Below, piece by piece: positions 11,901-21,996 of a stretch of 64,000 nt of DNA. The notes beneath the pieces are model-generated. The model was given only the letters and a program-made list of their open reading frames with translations, had not been told where the DNA came from and did no database searches. Numbering within the stretch: the stretch's first letter is position 1; each line of letters begins with the position of its first letter. The stretch covers positions 25,841,277 to 25,905,276 of the forward strand of contig NC_063259.1 in assembly GCF_019578655.1 (NCBI RefSeq). Reading direction: 5' to 3'. The stretch is from Ricinus communis (Eukaryota > Streptophyta > Magnoliopsida > Malpighiales > Euphorbiaceae). Both the position numbers and the translations under genes were made by a program.

Positions 11901-12079
11901 AGTTATTCATAGCAGTGTGTTTGGCTATAACCATAATTCTTTATATGGTGCCACCAAAAATGGTTGCTGTAGCCTTAGGATTCTACTATTTGAGGCACCC
12001 AATGTTTAGGGACCCCATGCCACCGGCTAGTTTGAACTTTTTCCGGCGGCTACCAAGCTTATCGGATCGGTTAATGTAG
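8945..12079 (+). CDS. QKY: multiple C2 domain and transmembrane protein, QUIRKY-like (MCTP)
   Basis: Intronless, 1044 residues. MCTPs tether the ER to the plasma membrane at plasmodesmata; QUIRKY acts with the receptor kinase STRUBBELIG in tissue morphogenesis. Visible parts: an N-terminal C2 domain (about 14-120, VANARDLLPKDGQGSSSPYV), a proline-rich linker (150-260) with a seven-fold Pro-Gly run, and three further C2 domains (about 310-430, 470-590 and 635-760; the last has ARGLLPM and STDAYCVAKYGKKWVRTRT). A C-terminal phosphoribosyltransferase_C-type region holds hydrophobic segments around 850-930 (AWAVGLAKWLHDI, VLVHVLYLVLVWYPDLVVPTGFLYVVLIGVWYY) and 985-1020. The N-terminal C2 domain plus proline linker marks the QUIRKY/MCTP15 subgroup. 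Intronless structure and length fit the family. The frame is intact. Confidence 0.95.
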   Translation: MTTPCEPAPPPRIVRKLLVEVANARDLLPKDGQGSSSPYVIAEFDGQKKRTSTKYRDLNPEWNETLEFIVSDPDNMEVEELEIEVFNDKKFGNGSGRKNHFLGRVKVYGTQFARRGQEALIYFPLEKKSVFSWIRGDLGLRICYYDELVDDQQPPPPSDKDAPPQEPPKSPAVVVVEEGGKVFEVTPHDHISHSHRFHDHQFPPVVVIGESPPPVVHVHSSEPPPPGPGPGPGPGPGPGSIPLPIPVPVPEPAMPLPPEADYVPEVRKMQQSARFGGDRVRLSRRPNGDFSPRVISGKLKNENERVHPYDLVEPMQYLFTRIVKARGLSPNDGPFVKIRTSTHSVRSKPAIYRPGEPTDSPEWHQVFALGHNKPDSPCSTLEISVWDSTEQFLGGVCFDLSDVPVRDPPDSPLAPQWYRLESGPDQNSSRVSGDIQLSVWIGTQNDDAFPEAWSSDAPYVAHTRSKVYQSPKLWYLRVTVIEAQDLQIASNLPPLTAPEIRVKAHLGFQSVRSRRGSMNNHTTSFHWHEDLIFVAGEPLEDSLILVVEDRTSKEAISLGHIMIPVASIEQRIDERHVSSKWFPLEGAASGFYQGRIHLRLCLEGGYHVLDEAAHVCSDFRPTAKQLWKPAIGILELGILGARGLLPMKNQCGVKGSTDAYCVAKYGKKWVRTRTITDSFDPRWNEQYTWQVYDPCTVLTIGVFDNWRMFADPSEEKPDSRIGKVRIRVSTLESNKVYTNSYPLLVLLRSGLKKMGEIEVAVRFACPSLLPDTCAAYGQPLLPRMHYLRPLGVAQQEALRGAATKMVASWLARSEPALGHEVVQYMLDADSHTWSMRKSKANWFRIVAVLAWAVGLAKWLHDIRRWKNPVTTVLVHVLYLVLVWYPDLVVPTGFLYVVLIGVWYYRFRPKIPAGMDIRLSQAETVDPDELDEEFDTIPSSRPPELIRVRYDRLRMLAARVQTVLGDFATQGERVQALVSWRDPRATKLFIAVCLAITIILYMVPPKMVAVALGFYYLRHPMFRDPMPPASLNFFRRLPSLSDRLM
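9620..9661 (+). repeat. in-frame CCTGGT hexanucleotide repeat, seven copies
   Basis: Seven exact tandem CCTGGT units encode seven Pro-Gly pairs in the linker between C2 domains 1 and 2. Being a multiple of three, its length can vary without breaking the frame. Confidence 0.97.
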
Positions 12080-14450
12080 ATTTCGTAGAGTAAAATATAT
12101 AGTAATAGATAGTAGAAAGTTGAAAAATTTTGGGCACTAAATTATGGAATGGTGGGGAAGAGTGTGAAACAAGCAGTAGTCGTTTTTGGGTCGGGGAAAG
12201 GAAGAAAAAAAAGAAGAAAAGGGACTCTAATAACACAGTATATTGTGAAAAGTGGGATGAAAAAAAAAAAAAAACTGTGGCAAGTTGGCACAATGTGTTT
12301 TTGTTTTAATTATTGTTTTATTTTTCTTTTCGTAATTGAATTGATGGATTAAAGGTTGGAAACTTGGAATAAGTGAAAGGAGTGGGGGCATATAGACATT
12401 GGAGCAGAAACAAAAATTCAGGGAGCCTGTTCAATGAGAGAGAGAGAGAGAGAGAGAGAGTTTGCTGTAATGGTGTCCCGAAAAGCTTAAACATTGATTT
12501 GCTTTCTAACATATAAAATTGCATTTAACTATTTTTTTTCCTTTTGTCTTTTTTCTCGATGAATGTATGTTTGATAAATTTCAACCGAGCAGGCAGCAGA
12601 TATAACTTGCCCGAAAGAAAAATCTAATTCTCTTTTTTCTTTTTTCTTGCGGTGATTGGCATTATTATATTGCAGTGTACGAAAAGGTTCGATATGAAAT
12701 ATCTTAGGGTCATGATGCAAGGTTGGCCATTTGCAGCTTTCAGACATAATTTTGAAAGAGGATTTGACTTTGAGGACAGTGTATTGGACTCCAGCATTTC
12801 CACTCCACTGACATTCGGCCACAAAACAAAATAATTTACCTGCAACTAAAGATGAGCCTTTCAATTGAGGTTACATGATGTCCCAATCTGAAGCCTGTAG
12901 TAATATAGATTCAAATTCCAGGACCAAAACCAGAAAAATAAGGCTCCCTTCTAATTTGCAGTTTCAGAGAATGCAGATATTTTTCAATGTTTCAAGTCTC
13001 ATCATTTATTTTCCTCACCATGTTACCCTCAAACAGCTGTTGGCAAAATATTACACCTACAGAACTTGAGTACAAGTCTATAAACTGAACATTTTGCTAA
13101 TCCAGTAGACTACTTTAAAATGCAGAATCTTGCCTAAAACCAAATGCTATAGGACAATCATTAGAAGAATTCTTTATTCTTACAGTATGAGCATAACAGA
13201 ATTGTTTTTTTCTTTTTCTTTTTCTTTTTCTTTTCTCTTGTTATTCTACTTAAACCATGACTGGACAGGGTAATAAGACATCCCATCCCATCCCCAATCG
13301 TAATTAAAAATGATTTGGACAATTTCCTCACAAACCATTATTTCTTTAATCAATTCCTTGAATCATGACTAGAGATGGTTAAATTATTACTAAATTGTTC
13401 CTCTAGTTTTAATTTCCCTCTTCTGTGCTTGTCATAAGTATAACCACACATGAACAATAGATCAAGGATTTTCCATTCTTCTATTCAATCAAATACAGAA
13501 TTTGTTAATCCTGCTATATATAAAGAAAATGACTTCAAGATACAGAAAAACAGGTCGAGAGAAACTTCACAACTTTTATGGAACTCTATCCTTCATTTAA
13601 AAATTGAAGATAAAAGGCCAACCATAACATCCCACCAAAAAAAGAAAAAGATGTTATTCTCCAGGAAATATTGTCCTTACAAGTACATTGTGGGAAAGCA
13701 TGAAAAGTTGATGCTAAAGATAGGACTGGTGAGAACACATTACAATGTCTGGTGGGTATTCATAGTTCTAGGCAAAAAAACATCAGCTCATTACTATTTA
13801 TAACACCAAAATAAGGTCAGGATTAGAGTATAAAATGAGGGCCTACAAAATTAATACTAACTGACTGCTATTTGGACAAAGTAAAACAATACAAGAGATT
13901 GCTTAAGCAACTGACATTCTAGGTTTGTCGCATTAATTCTTCTATTTCTTCCATTATGACTGCACCAAACTTTTGTACCATTTCTTTTTATTCGTCAATA
14001 CTGAAAATCATGATCTTAGAATAGCACAATGAAATGATTTTAAATTAGTTCATTGCTTATTGAATTTACAGTTGCATTATACAAGCGGAGTTTCATTTGA
14101 TTCATACTATGCAGCTACTCACTTTCAGCGTTCTTTCTTTGTTATCTTAATTGTCCGACTTCTCGGTTTCTTTCTGCCTTTTTCAATTTGACCATCTTCT
14201 AGTATATGAATTCAAAGGCAACAAATGGCAGATATGATATGAATACATTTAACTAGCTGAGAGGGTCATTAGGACTTGAATTTTTTATTTAATTAGATAT
14301 AAATCTAGTGTTATTATACACCCAAGAAACATCCAGCTTATGCTTGTATAGATGCCATGTTATGAAACATCATCAGTATCTTTGCTATTCCTTTTTCTTT
14401 TTAAGGTTAATTTCAATAAAAAAAAAAAATATATGTTGTGATCAGGCTAA
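12080..14450. other. intergenic; (GA)n and pyrimidine runs
   Basis: No gene recognised. A (GA)n microsatellite lies at 12436-12460 and a CTTTTT-type run at 13205-13240. The stretch just upstream of 14451 ends in ATCAG after an A-rich run, so the lysine-rich gene may have a leader intron ending near 14445. Confidence 0.5.
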
Positions 14451-14801
14451 ATGGGAGAGACAGCAAAGTCGAAACAAAATGAAGATCATAAAGTTGAAGA
14501 GGACAAGCCTGATAGAAAGAAAGAGGAGGTTGACAATAAGAAGGAAGAGAATGGAGAAGAGAAATCTAAAGACAAGAAGAAGAAGAAGAAAGACAAGGAA
14601 AATAAAGATAAAGAGGATAAAGAAGATAGTCCTGGAAAAGAGAAAAAGAAAAAGAATCCTGAAGACAACAAAGACCCTGCAAAACTAAAGGCCAAACTCG
14701 AAAAACTCGACACCAAGATTCAAGCACTGAATCAGAAGAGAGAGGAGATTCTCAGACTCCTTCAAGAAGTTGAAAACATTGCTCCAAATCAAAGTGAATG
14801 A
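14451..14801 (+). CDS. small lysine-rich coiled-coil protein, unknown function
   Basis: A 116-residue frame opening with MGETAKSKQNEDHKVEED. Residues 1-75 are almost entirely Lys, Glu and Asp, with KKKKKK and KKKKN clusters that resemble nuclear localisation signals. Residues 78-110 form a regular heptad pattern (KLKAKLEKLDTKIQALNQKREEILRLLQEVE), a likely coiled coil. Short plant proteins of this shape are common and often carry names such as centromere autoantigen B-like, without known function. The low-complexity composition could also arise by chance in purine-rich DNA, but the helical C-terminus and clean stop favour a real gene. No catalytic motif is seen. Confidence 0.6.
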   Translation: MGETAKSKQNEDHKVEEDKPDRKKEEVDNKKEENGEEKSKDKKKKKKDKENKDKEDKEDSPGKEKKKKNPEDNKDPAKLKAKLEKLDTKIQALNQKREEILRLLQEVENIAPNQSE

Positions 14802-15084
14802 GCAGCTTCAGCACTTTCCTGCGCAAAAGGAAAACTCCCAGAGTTGGAAACATAATTAATTAGTGTTTTATGTCATTTACCCAACAATAACATCGTACCT
14901 GCACTACCTGCAGCAAGAATGATTACTTGTAAATAAGAAGAGGCAAGTAACACATATAGAATATGATGGATATACACTTGAATATTAAAAAAAGAAAAAC
15001 AAGAAAAGATCAAGTTCAGTTGAATTTCAGATAACGCTTAAGTGCGCGCTTACAGGTCACGGTTCAAGGCTTGACGCTCGCGCT

Positions 15085-15250
15085 TTGCATAACTTATGCA
15101 GCTAATTCGATAACTTATGTAAGGAATGAAGCTTGGTCCGGGATCAACGCAATGCGATGCAATGCAATATCAGAAAAAGAGGGATAAAAGCAATTGCACA
15201 GATCGCGGACCAAGCCTCATTCCAGACATGGCAATTATCATAATGCATCC
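15085..15250 (-). ncRNA. MIR166: MIR166-like microRNA precursor
   Basis: A stem pairs 15123-15145 with 15201-15223 over 23 positions, with a loop of about 55 bases and a looser basal stem (GATAA/TTATC, ATGT/ACAT, TGCAT/ATGCA). On the minus strand the 3' arm contains GGACCAAGCTTCATTCC, one base different from the miR165/166 core GGACCAGGCTTCATTCC. A 21-nt window at 15143-15123 starts with T and differs at two positions from the miR166 isoform that begins TCTCGG. Strand choice has two supports: the minus-strand arm is closer to miR166, and one stem position is a G-U pair on the minus transcript but an A-C mismatch on the plus. miR166 cleaves class III HD-ZIP mRNAs. The A at the former G is unusual, so it could be a diverged or dying copy. 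Confidence 0.6.
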
Positions 15251-17269
15251 CACTTTAACATGTGGAAAACCACTTGATCCAATATATGCAGTCTACTTAT
15301 TAAGCAAAATTTGCCTTAGTTAAATCACTTTCACGACAGAGAACACTTTATAGCAATTAGGCCAAAGGTTCTATGCACCTGAGCTGCGAACCTTCGACCC
15401 ACACCATTCATTTGGAAAGATAATTTGATTGGAGAGACGTCATTAACTTTGGTTTCCACTTGTTAGGATTGGCCTCCATGGAGCGGTGCTAGATTCATAG
15501 TTTGTGCACGTTCGTGTTGCTGAAGTAAACAGCAGAAAGCATTGCACATTGCACATATACCACCAATACCAAAAATATTTAATTAATTGATGCACCACTA
15601 ATGTCACCTTGATTAGAAAATGACAGATATGATTGAGATGATGAAAAGAATTTAAGGTTAAAATGCATGATGTAGCTAGTGCATGATGTTTCATTGTGTA
15701 ATCAGGAAGAGAATACAAATTATATCTGCTGAATGCATGAATTAATTGTCTACGAATGTAAAAAGATCCTTCTTCATTAGATGAAAAGGCAATTAATACG
15801 TAAACTGCATTCATGAAAAAGTTGCATACCCCATAAAAAAGAACAAAAAAGGTTATATAGGTAATGTTTCTAATTATATATGGAACTTATGATACAAGAA
15901 TAAAAAAAATAAAATAAAATTCATTTGTATTTAATGTAAGGAAAGGCCACCTCTTGTTTCTTATATATCTAGATCATTAATCTTATATGGGTAAACATTA
16001 AATCTTTACATGATATATTATTATTGAGTTAAAAATTATATTTATCTTATGCCGCAATTTCACGCACAAAAACATTAAAATAAAATATTATTTACGCTCT
16101 ATTATCTTTTCTCGAGACTCTATTATGTTCTGAATGTATACTTTACTATTTGAATAAATTCAAAAAATTAGAAATTTATTCAGGAAGTATGCAACTTTCT
16201 TTTATATAACAAACAAGAAATTGAAAAAATAGGGCTGAAAATTGGGTGAATGACACAAAATGAAGTTGATGCTTATTTCTTACGTAACATAAATTGGCTG
16301 ACCTGACCAGTTTCATATAGTAGAGTAATGAAGATGGCAGAAAGATGATAATAAAGGAACCTCGTCCAAGATATAATAGGAAATTGCAATAACTTGGAAC
16401 ATATATTATTAGCAGGTTATCTCCATCATTATGGCCTCACCCCCATGTCATAAATTTGCAGTGTTTTTCTTTTCAGAATTTAGATTAAATGTTAGGTGGA
16501 CCATTTTTTATTTGTATCTTTTACATGTAGTAACTCGTCTTTTGGGACGATTATAAATGGAATAATCTCGTGATACTTACATGACAGGGATGAAGACAAC
16601 GTGGATTTCTTGTTGCTATTCGATGATGTATCAATCACATGACGAGTTTTGAAGGTGGAAACTGAAACTAGCTTGATGGAGTGGCAATTTGCATCAAGAA
16701 GACAAGAGACAGGAATTTTCTCTGCCTTGATGTTCTGGCACAAAATGCAATATATCAAGCTTCTTGCCTCCATATATCTTGAATTCATTCTGTTTTTTTC
16801 GACCCATTTACACACTCCAGAAGAAGAAAAGAAAAACAAGATATATTGGCACTTACATTTGAGATGCCTACAGATGTATTCTGTTGTACTTTTTTTTTTT
16901 TTTCTTTAACTGGAGTTATTGTACTGTTAAATGTACATTAAAATGCAAGACTGTCTATTCCTCTACTACGAATTCTAGGAAAAGAAAAAGGTTAGCTTAC
17001 TGTTTCTTGTGACAGGAAAATGTAAAACCAAGTGACAGAAACTCCATACGAGAAAGCATAATATAGTCTACAGCTTCAATATGCCATTGATCAAATTGAA
17101 GGGTTCTTAGAAGCTTCCCTTTCTACAGAATGTTTTGTGTTTGTTACCATATGAGAAACTTCCTCTTTGGCACCCTCTATCCATTTTTAATATATTTTTC
17201 CTGCCATTAAACTGGAACAGGTTAAAACGAAAAATTGTACATAGATTGTTTTTTAAGTTTTAATTACAA
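15251..17269. other. intergenic between the MIR166-like hairpin and the porin gene
   Basis: AT-rich, with no supported coding region. The last few hundred bases presumably hold the porin promoter and leader. Confidence 0.5.
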
Positions 17270-18593
17270 ATGAGTAAGGGTCCAGGTTTATACCAGGATA
17301 TTGGCAAGAAGGCCAGAGGTATTTTATACTGTTAGTTTCAGAAGTTCAGTTTATTAATGCATTACTCATTGTTATTTTTTCCTTGTTGTTAGATCTTCTC
17401 TACGGAGATTATGCTCATCATCCAAGAACCCATTTTGGTTACAAGGACATCAGGTGGAATTTTGATCTCTCCTGTCAAAGTAATGCATCTACTCTTCATC
17501 TTTTAGCATTTCGTTTTATGCTGTTCTTTTCTTATTGTTATTATTGAAATGTTTGGGAATAAAGATGTTGAAAAATTGGACTTGGAGTCTTTTCAGTTTG
17601 GATATTGCATGACTAGCATTTTCTTAATTAACGTGTTGCATTGTATAACTCTTACAGCTCCAGAGATTTTGCCAGGAGTCTCAACATATTTCAGATTCTT
17701 AGTTCCTGATTCTGGCAGAGTAAGTATATTGTGTCAGCTTATTCATCTAAGCATCTTCCCTTTCATTTCTGAATAAATTACACCTGTGTATGGTCACTGA
17801 ACGTGTCTTTTAATTTCAAAAGGAACTGACATTTTAATTCCATAGTTAAATCTATAGATCGATGTCATGCAAGTTTAGATGCCTCTATGATAATGGTTAC
17901 TGCAATAACAGGTGGAACTGAGATTCTTGCACGAGTATTTCGGGATCGCTGCAGGTGTTGGAGTAAAATCATATGAAGAGGGATCTTTCAAAGGAGATGG
18001 ATATTTCCCTGTTGTGAACTTGTCAGGTGTGGCAGGAAATACTCTTTTCTCCCTTGGGACTGACATTACCTTCAATGTAGCACAAGGATCATTTGATGAA
18101 TTCAGTGCTGGTATGAGTTTCAACAGTCCCTTCATTATCTCTTCCGTGAACTTGTGAGTAATCCCATGACCAACTGAGAGAAAACAAGTTTCTTTTGGGT
18201 TTAGAATTTTTACTTTCTGTTAGTTATCAATATCAAGTAAAACGAACTGATGCTGTACGGCATTCTTGCTAATTCAGGGATGACAAACTTGACGCTGTAA
18301 AAGCTTCCTGTTACTATTCATTCAATCACCTCACCAGGACTGCCGTTGCAGCAGAGTTGAAGCATAATTTTTCGACAACTGGAAGAACCACAATTACATT
18401 TGGTGCACAACATTCCATGTTCCCATCTACATTGATGAAGGCTCGAGTGAACACTGATGCCAAACTCGGTGCACTCTTTAAGCTGGAAATGTGGGAAAAA
18501 CTCCTCATAGCTTTCACTGGAGAGATGGATTTCATGGCTTCAGATTCGGACAAGATCTCCAAACTTGGAGTTTCTATGGCTTTCAATCTCTAG
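17270..18593 (+). CDS. mitochondrial outer-membrane porin (VDAC-like), short divergent form
   Basis: Five exons: 17270-17318, 17393-17479, 17658-17719, 17912-18153 and 18278-18593, giving 251 residues with consistent phases. The start MSKGPGLYQDIGKKARDLLY is the classic plant VDAC N-terminal helix. The C-terminal two-thirds follows the porin barrel: VELRFLHEYFGIAAG, VNLSGVAGNTLFSLGTD, KASCYYSFNHLTRTAVAAELKHNF, TITFGAQHSM and ISKLGVSMAFNL. VDACs pass metabolites and ions through the mitochondrial outer membrane. Compared with canonical plant VDACs of about 276 residues, the segment between the N-terminal helix and PGVSTYFRF is about 30 residues shorter, so some early beta strands appear missing. 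The 178-base intron there shows no missed exon. It may belong to the divergent plant porin 6-like group, which I recall as having a similar short segment. Confidence 0.88.
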
Positions 18594-20130
18594 AGCAATT
18601 TCACCTGGAAAAATATAATAATACTGCCATTTCATATTATGGCAGCCTGGTTTTTTACTATATGGATACACTCCAAGATTTATGTATAGGTCCCTTTTCT
18701 TATATAAATAGAGGGGAAAGTGAGTGGAAAATGTAAACAGACATACAGAAGACAAATACGAAGGCATCTGCCTCAGCTACTTTGATGCATAGTACATTAT
18801 CTTCTCTGCTAAAATGGGTCTCGCCATGATCCCAAATGCAAATGAATAGAGAAATAAGATACAAAAATTAAAAGTTCCTACTAAAATAAAAATTCAAACA
18901 ATTTAATGTTCTTGAGAAATTACTTAGAGCACTTGTTTTTAACTACATGGAAAAACAACGACCATGAACCATGGACAACTATCAGGTTGGCCCTTCAAGT
19001 ACTCGACAGTCACGGTGAATATTTGACTCTGATACGAGACTCTGGCAAAAGAAGATAGACCACAACTGCAAAAGAGAAGAACTTGCCAATCCTGTCACCT
19101 CGCAACTTTGTCAAGTTATTCCACAACTTTGATTCCGAAAGCATTCATCAATGTCATGTGCACATGGGCTCTTTAAATATGCAGAATATAAAATATAATT
19201 AAATAGATAAAAGAAGGGACAAAGAACCATTATAGAAATAACAAGAACTCTTGAAGGAGAACAAAGAAGCCCATATCTGTGCAATTTGAAAGGCCATTAC
19301 ATTGTTAATTGTTTTAGATTGACTAGCTCCTCCAGTAAGTTTATAACTGTGAAAACATCAGAAGAGATACAAACAAAAAGAAAAACTAAAAACCATCCAC
19401 CAGAAACTGTTGGGTAGATTCTCTTCATCATATACGATTATGTACTTTCCACTATAATTATTTCACGCAGTATTTTCATAATATATTGTATCTAATTGAA
19501 GTGAAAAAAATGAGTCCTTGTTTGGTGTAATATTATATGGATATTATATAACCACTAAATCAAAATATTACAATAAATATGATTTTTTTATTTATTTATA
19601 TATTATAAGATGACTATGAATTTTTTATTTGTATAATTAATGCAATTTGTAGTTATTTAAATTTAAATTCTTAGTAATTTCAAATCATATTTAAATAGAA
19701 ATAGAATTTATATTTCTATTACATATTTCACATGTTATTGTAAGTAAAAGTACTTATGACACCAAATCAACATTCATATAACATGCATGATTTTTCTAAT
19801 ATTTTATACACTAAAAATAGATAAGAAACTAAATATAAAAAATATAAAATATAATTACCTAATATTTATTTTATCTCACTCCCTCACTTAAGTTTAAAAA
19901 TGTTTTTAGTATGATTCAATTGAATTCAAATTGAGCACTTTTTGGATCGGATTAAAAATTAAAATTATTATTAATATATTGAATAATTTGTAAATATATA
20001 CGATATCACAAGTTTAAGCATTAAATATTTATGTAAATCTTAATTTAGATAAGTGAATATTAGGTAGTTAATTGTATTTTGTAATCAAAGTTAAGAGCTT
20101 AAATTTATATAATAAAATGAAATGTTGCAG
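18594..20130. other. intergenic, AT-rich
   Basis: No gene seen. It contains a possible MITE (19516-19774). Close to the next gene, CCAATTTGATTGG at about 20132 forms an inverted CCAAT pair. Confidence 0.5.
19516..19774. mobile_element. possible MITE with short terminal inverted repeats
   Basis: The left end CTTGTTTGGTGTAAT and the right end, reverse complemented (GTTGATTTGGTGTCAT), share a TTTGGTGT core. The interior is about 260 bp, AT-rich and non-coding. No target duplication is evident, so this is tentative. Confidence 0.3.
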
Positions 20131-20296
20131 ATAAAGCCATGACCAATTTGATTGGTGGAGAAACAGGCACTATCCTACGTGGCAGTTGCACCACCAACAG
20201 AAATCACTCAACACCAACAAGAAGAAAAGAAAAGTATCCTTCCCTTCTCTGTTTCAAGTCTAGTACTTTCTTCTTTCTTGATCTCCTCAATCATCA

Positions 20297-21110
20297 ATGG
20301 CGGTGACAGCAGTAGCCCCACCATCATCAGCCGCTAATCTTCGGCCACTCCAACGCCACCCCTCCTTTTCTCCCAGTCCCCGGTTTTCCCGTCGATTTCC
20401 CGCCAAACAGTCCCTTACTATCGTCGCCATGGCTCCCCAGAAGAAGGTAATTAGTTCTTTCTTTGCTCGAATTTGATGAATGTTCTTCCATTCCCTCGCT
20501 AAATATATCAATAGGGTTGTCCTCTTTCTTTCTTTTTCTAATTTCTGTGATATCCTTTTTCTTTTGCTCCGACTATGGTTCGAACTGGCAACTCCATTTT
20601 CATTGACATTTTCCACGGATTATCTCCCATATGTAATTTATTCTAAGCTATTGGACGCACGCACAGGTGAACAAGTACGATGATGGATGGCAGAAAAAAT
20701 GGTTTGGGGCAGGGATCTTTTACGAAAGCAGTGAAGAATTGGAAATGGACGTGTTCAAGAAACTAGAGAAGAGAAAAGTGCTTAGCAATGTAGAAAAGGC
20801 AGGCTTGCTATCCAAAGCAGAAGAGCTTGGAATCACTTTATCATCAATAGAGAAGTTGGGTGTGTTTTCAAAAGCAGAAGAGTTGGGTTTGTTGAGTCTG
20901 TTAGAGAAGACAGCTAGCCTCTCGCCCTCAATTCTGGCCTCAGCTGCACTTCCTGTATTCGTGGCTGCGCTGGCTGCTGTTGTGATTATACCAGATGATT
21001 CGGTGGGTTTGGTGGCTGCGCAAGCTGTGTTGGCAGGAACTCTTGTTGTTGGTGCTGCTGGGCTTTTTGTTGGCTCTGTTGTTCTTGGTGGATTGCAAGA
21101 AGCTGACTGA
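20297..21110 (+). CDS. RIQ2: thylakoid membrane DUF1118 protein, RIQ1/RIQ2-like
   Basis: Two exons, 20297-20446 and 20667-21110, phase 0, 197 residues. The N-terminal 45 residues are rich in Ser, Pro and Arg with few acids, a chloroplast transit peptide. The core repeats the motif KAGLLSKAEELG, KLGVFSKAEELG, LLSLLEK. It ends in two hydrophobic helices (ASAALPVFVAALAAVVII and LVAAQAVLAGTLVVGAAGLFVGSVVLGGLQEAD). In Arabidopsis the RIQ proteins affect grana stacking and light-harvesting complex organisation, and their loss reduces non-photochemical quenching. From memory RIQ2 (At1g74730) lies next to QUIRKY (At1g74720), and a QUIRKY-like gene lies 8 kb upstream here, which favours the RIQ2 assignment. 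Length and frame are normal. Confidence 0.88.
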
Positions 21111-21478
21111 TTACTTATTTTTTTCCTGGACATATTTTGCTTCCTCTTTTTTTTTGTATGTTAATTTTTCTGTTGTGGGATAGGAGGAGAATAATTGTGG
21201 AGTGTATATGAGCAAGGGAATGAAATGTTGCAGGTTAGGAAGAGGATATAACTTGTATGATTTTGCATTAATCAAAGACTCAAAGATAATCTGTAAGCAA
21301 AAGAAAAAGGATTCAAAGAGAATCATAATTAGTTATTTAAATTTGGTGATTCTTTTACTGGTTTGAAGCTAAAAAATGAACGATTTCTGAATGCAAATTC
21401 TTACAAAGGCAATCAACACATAAGAATTCATTGCCAACTTTCATCTCCATTTTTACAATGTGCAAAAGAAAAAATGCA

Positions 21479-21535
21479 TGGAGATTCGAGGAATCGATCC
21501 CCGTACCTGTCCCATGCTAAGCGAGCGACATCCCC
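21479..21535 (-). pseudogene. tRNA-Ala(AGC) pseudogene lacking most of the D arm
   Basis: On the minus strand the sequence starts GGGGATGT and then jumps directly to CGCTCGCTTAGCATG (anticodon arm, AGC), a T arm with GGATCGATTCC, and an acceptor ending in ATCTCCA. Compared with a plant nuclear tRNA-Ala, about 16 bases of the D stem-loop are missing. The anticodon stem also has mismatches. The total is 57 nt, so it is not a functional tRNA. Confidence 0.8.
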
Positions 21536-21996
21536 GTCATGCTAACAATAATAGAAAATTAGATGCCCCTGATTCTCACCAAATATTCATAAGAATGCTA
21601 CGTTGCACTTTAATTTAGAGTGTTTAAGTTACATGAATGGTATGCAAAACACTGATTTATAATGGCAGTCGTTTTCGTATTAGTTTTTTTTTTAATACAA
21701 AAGCCTTGCTCTTTTTAGCGACTTAGCAGACTAATTCACTAGTTTGTCTGTTTGACTGTTGCTGTGATTAAATAAATTTTCTTACTCAAGATAAGGTAAT
21801 ATTCAACGTTGAGAATGTTAATTAATCAATATGAACATTCAAACTCGTATTACATATGAAGATTTACTTTACGCTCCTGATACATTCCGATACTATAGAA
21901 TTAGGACGCATTAATACATGCTAGAGGAGTTATAGAGGGCTTAAATCTGATATCATCCCTCTTCAATTTAAGACCCTGAATGCATAAGTAGATGTA

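Noticed and set aside
14308..14688. Arg/Lys-rich frame overlapping the lysine-rich gene
   Set aside because: A frame-shifted shadow of 14451-14801; it starts in non-coding AT-rich sequence and lacks the coiled-coil C-terminus.
15443..15814. 123-codon minus-strand frame near the MIR166-like hairpin
   Set aside because: No recognisable family, and no splice or promoter support; probably chance.
20132..20144. Inverted CCAAT pair upstream of the RIQ-like gene as a defined operator
   Set aside because: Short and common in AT-rich plant promoters; mentioned in the intergenic entry but not strong enough as a separate site.
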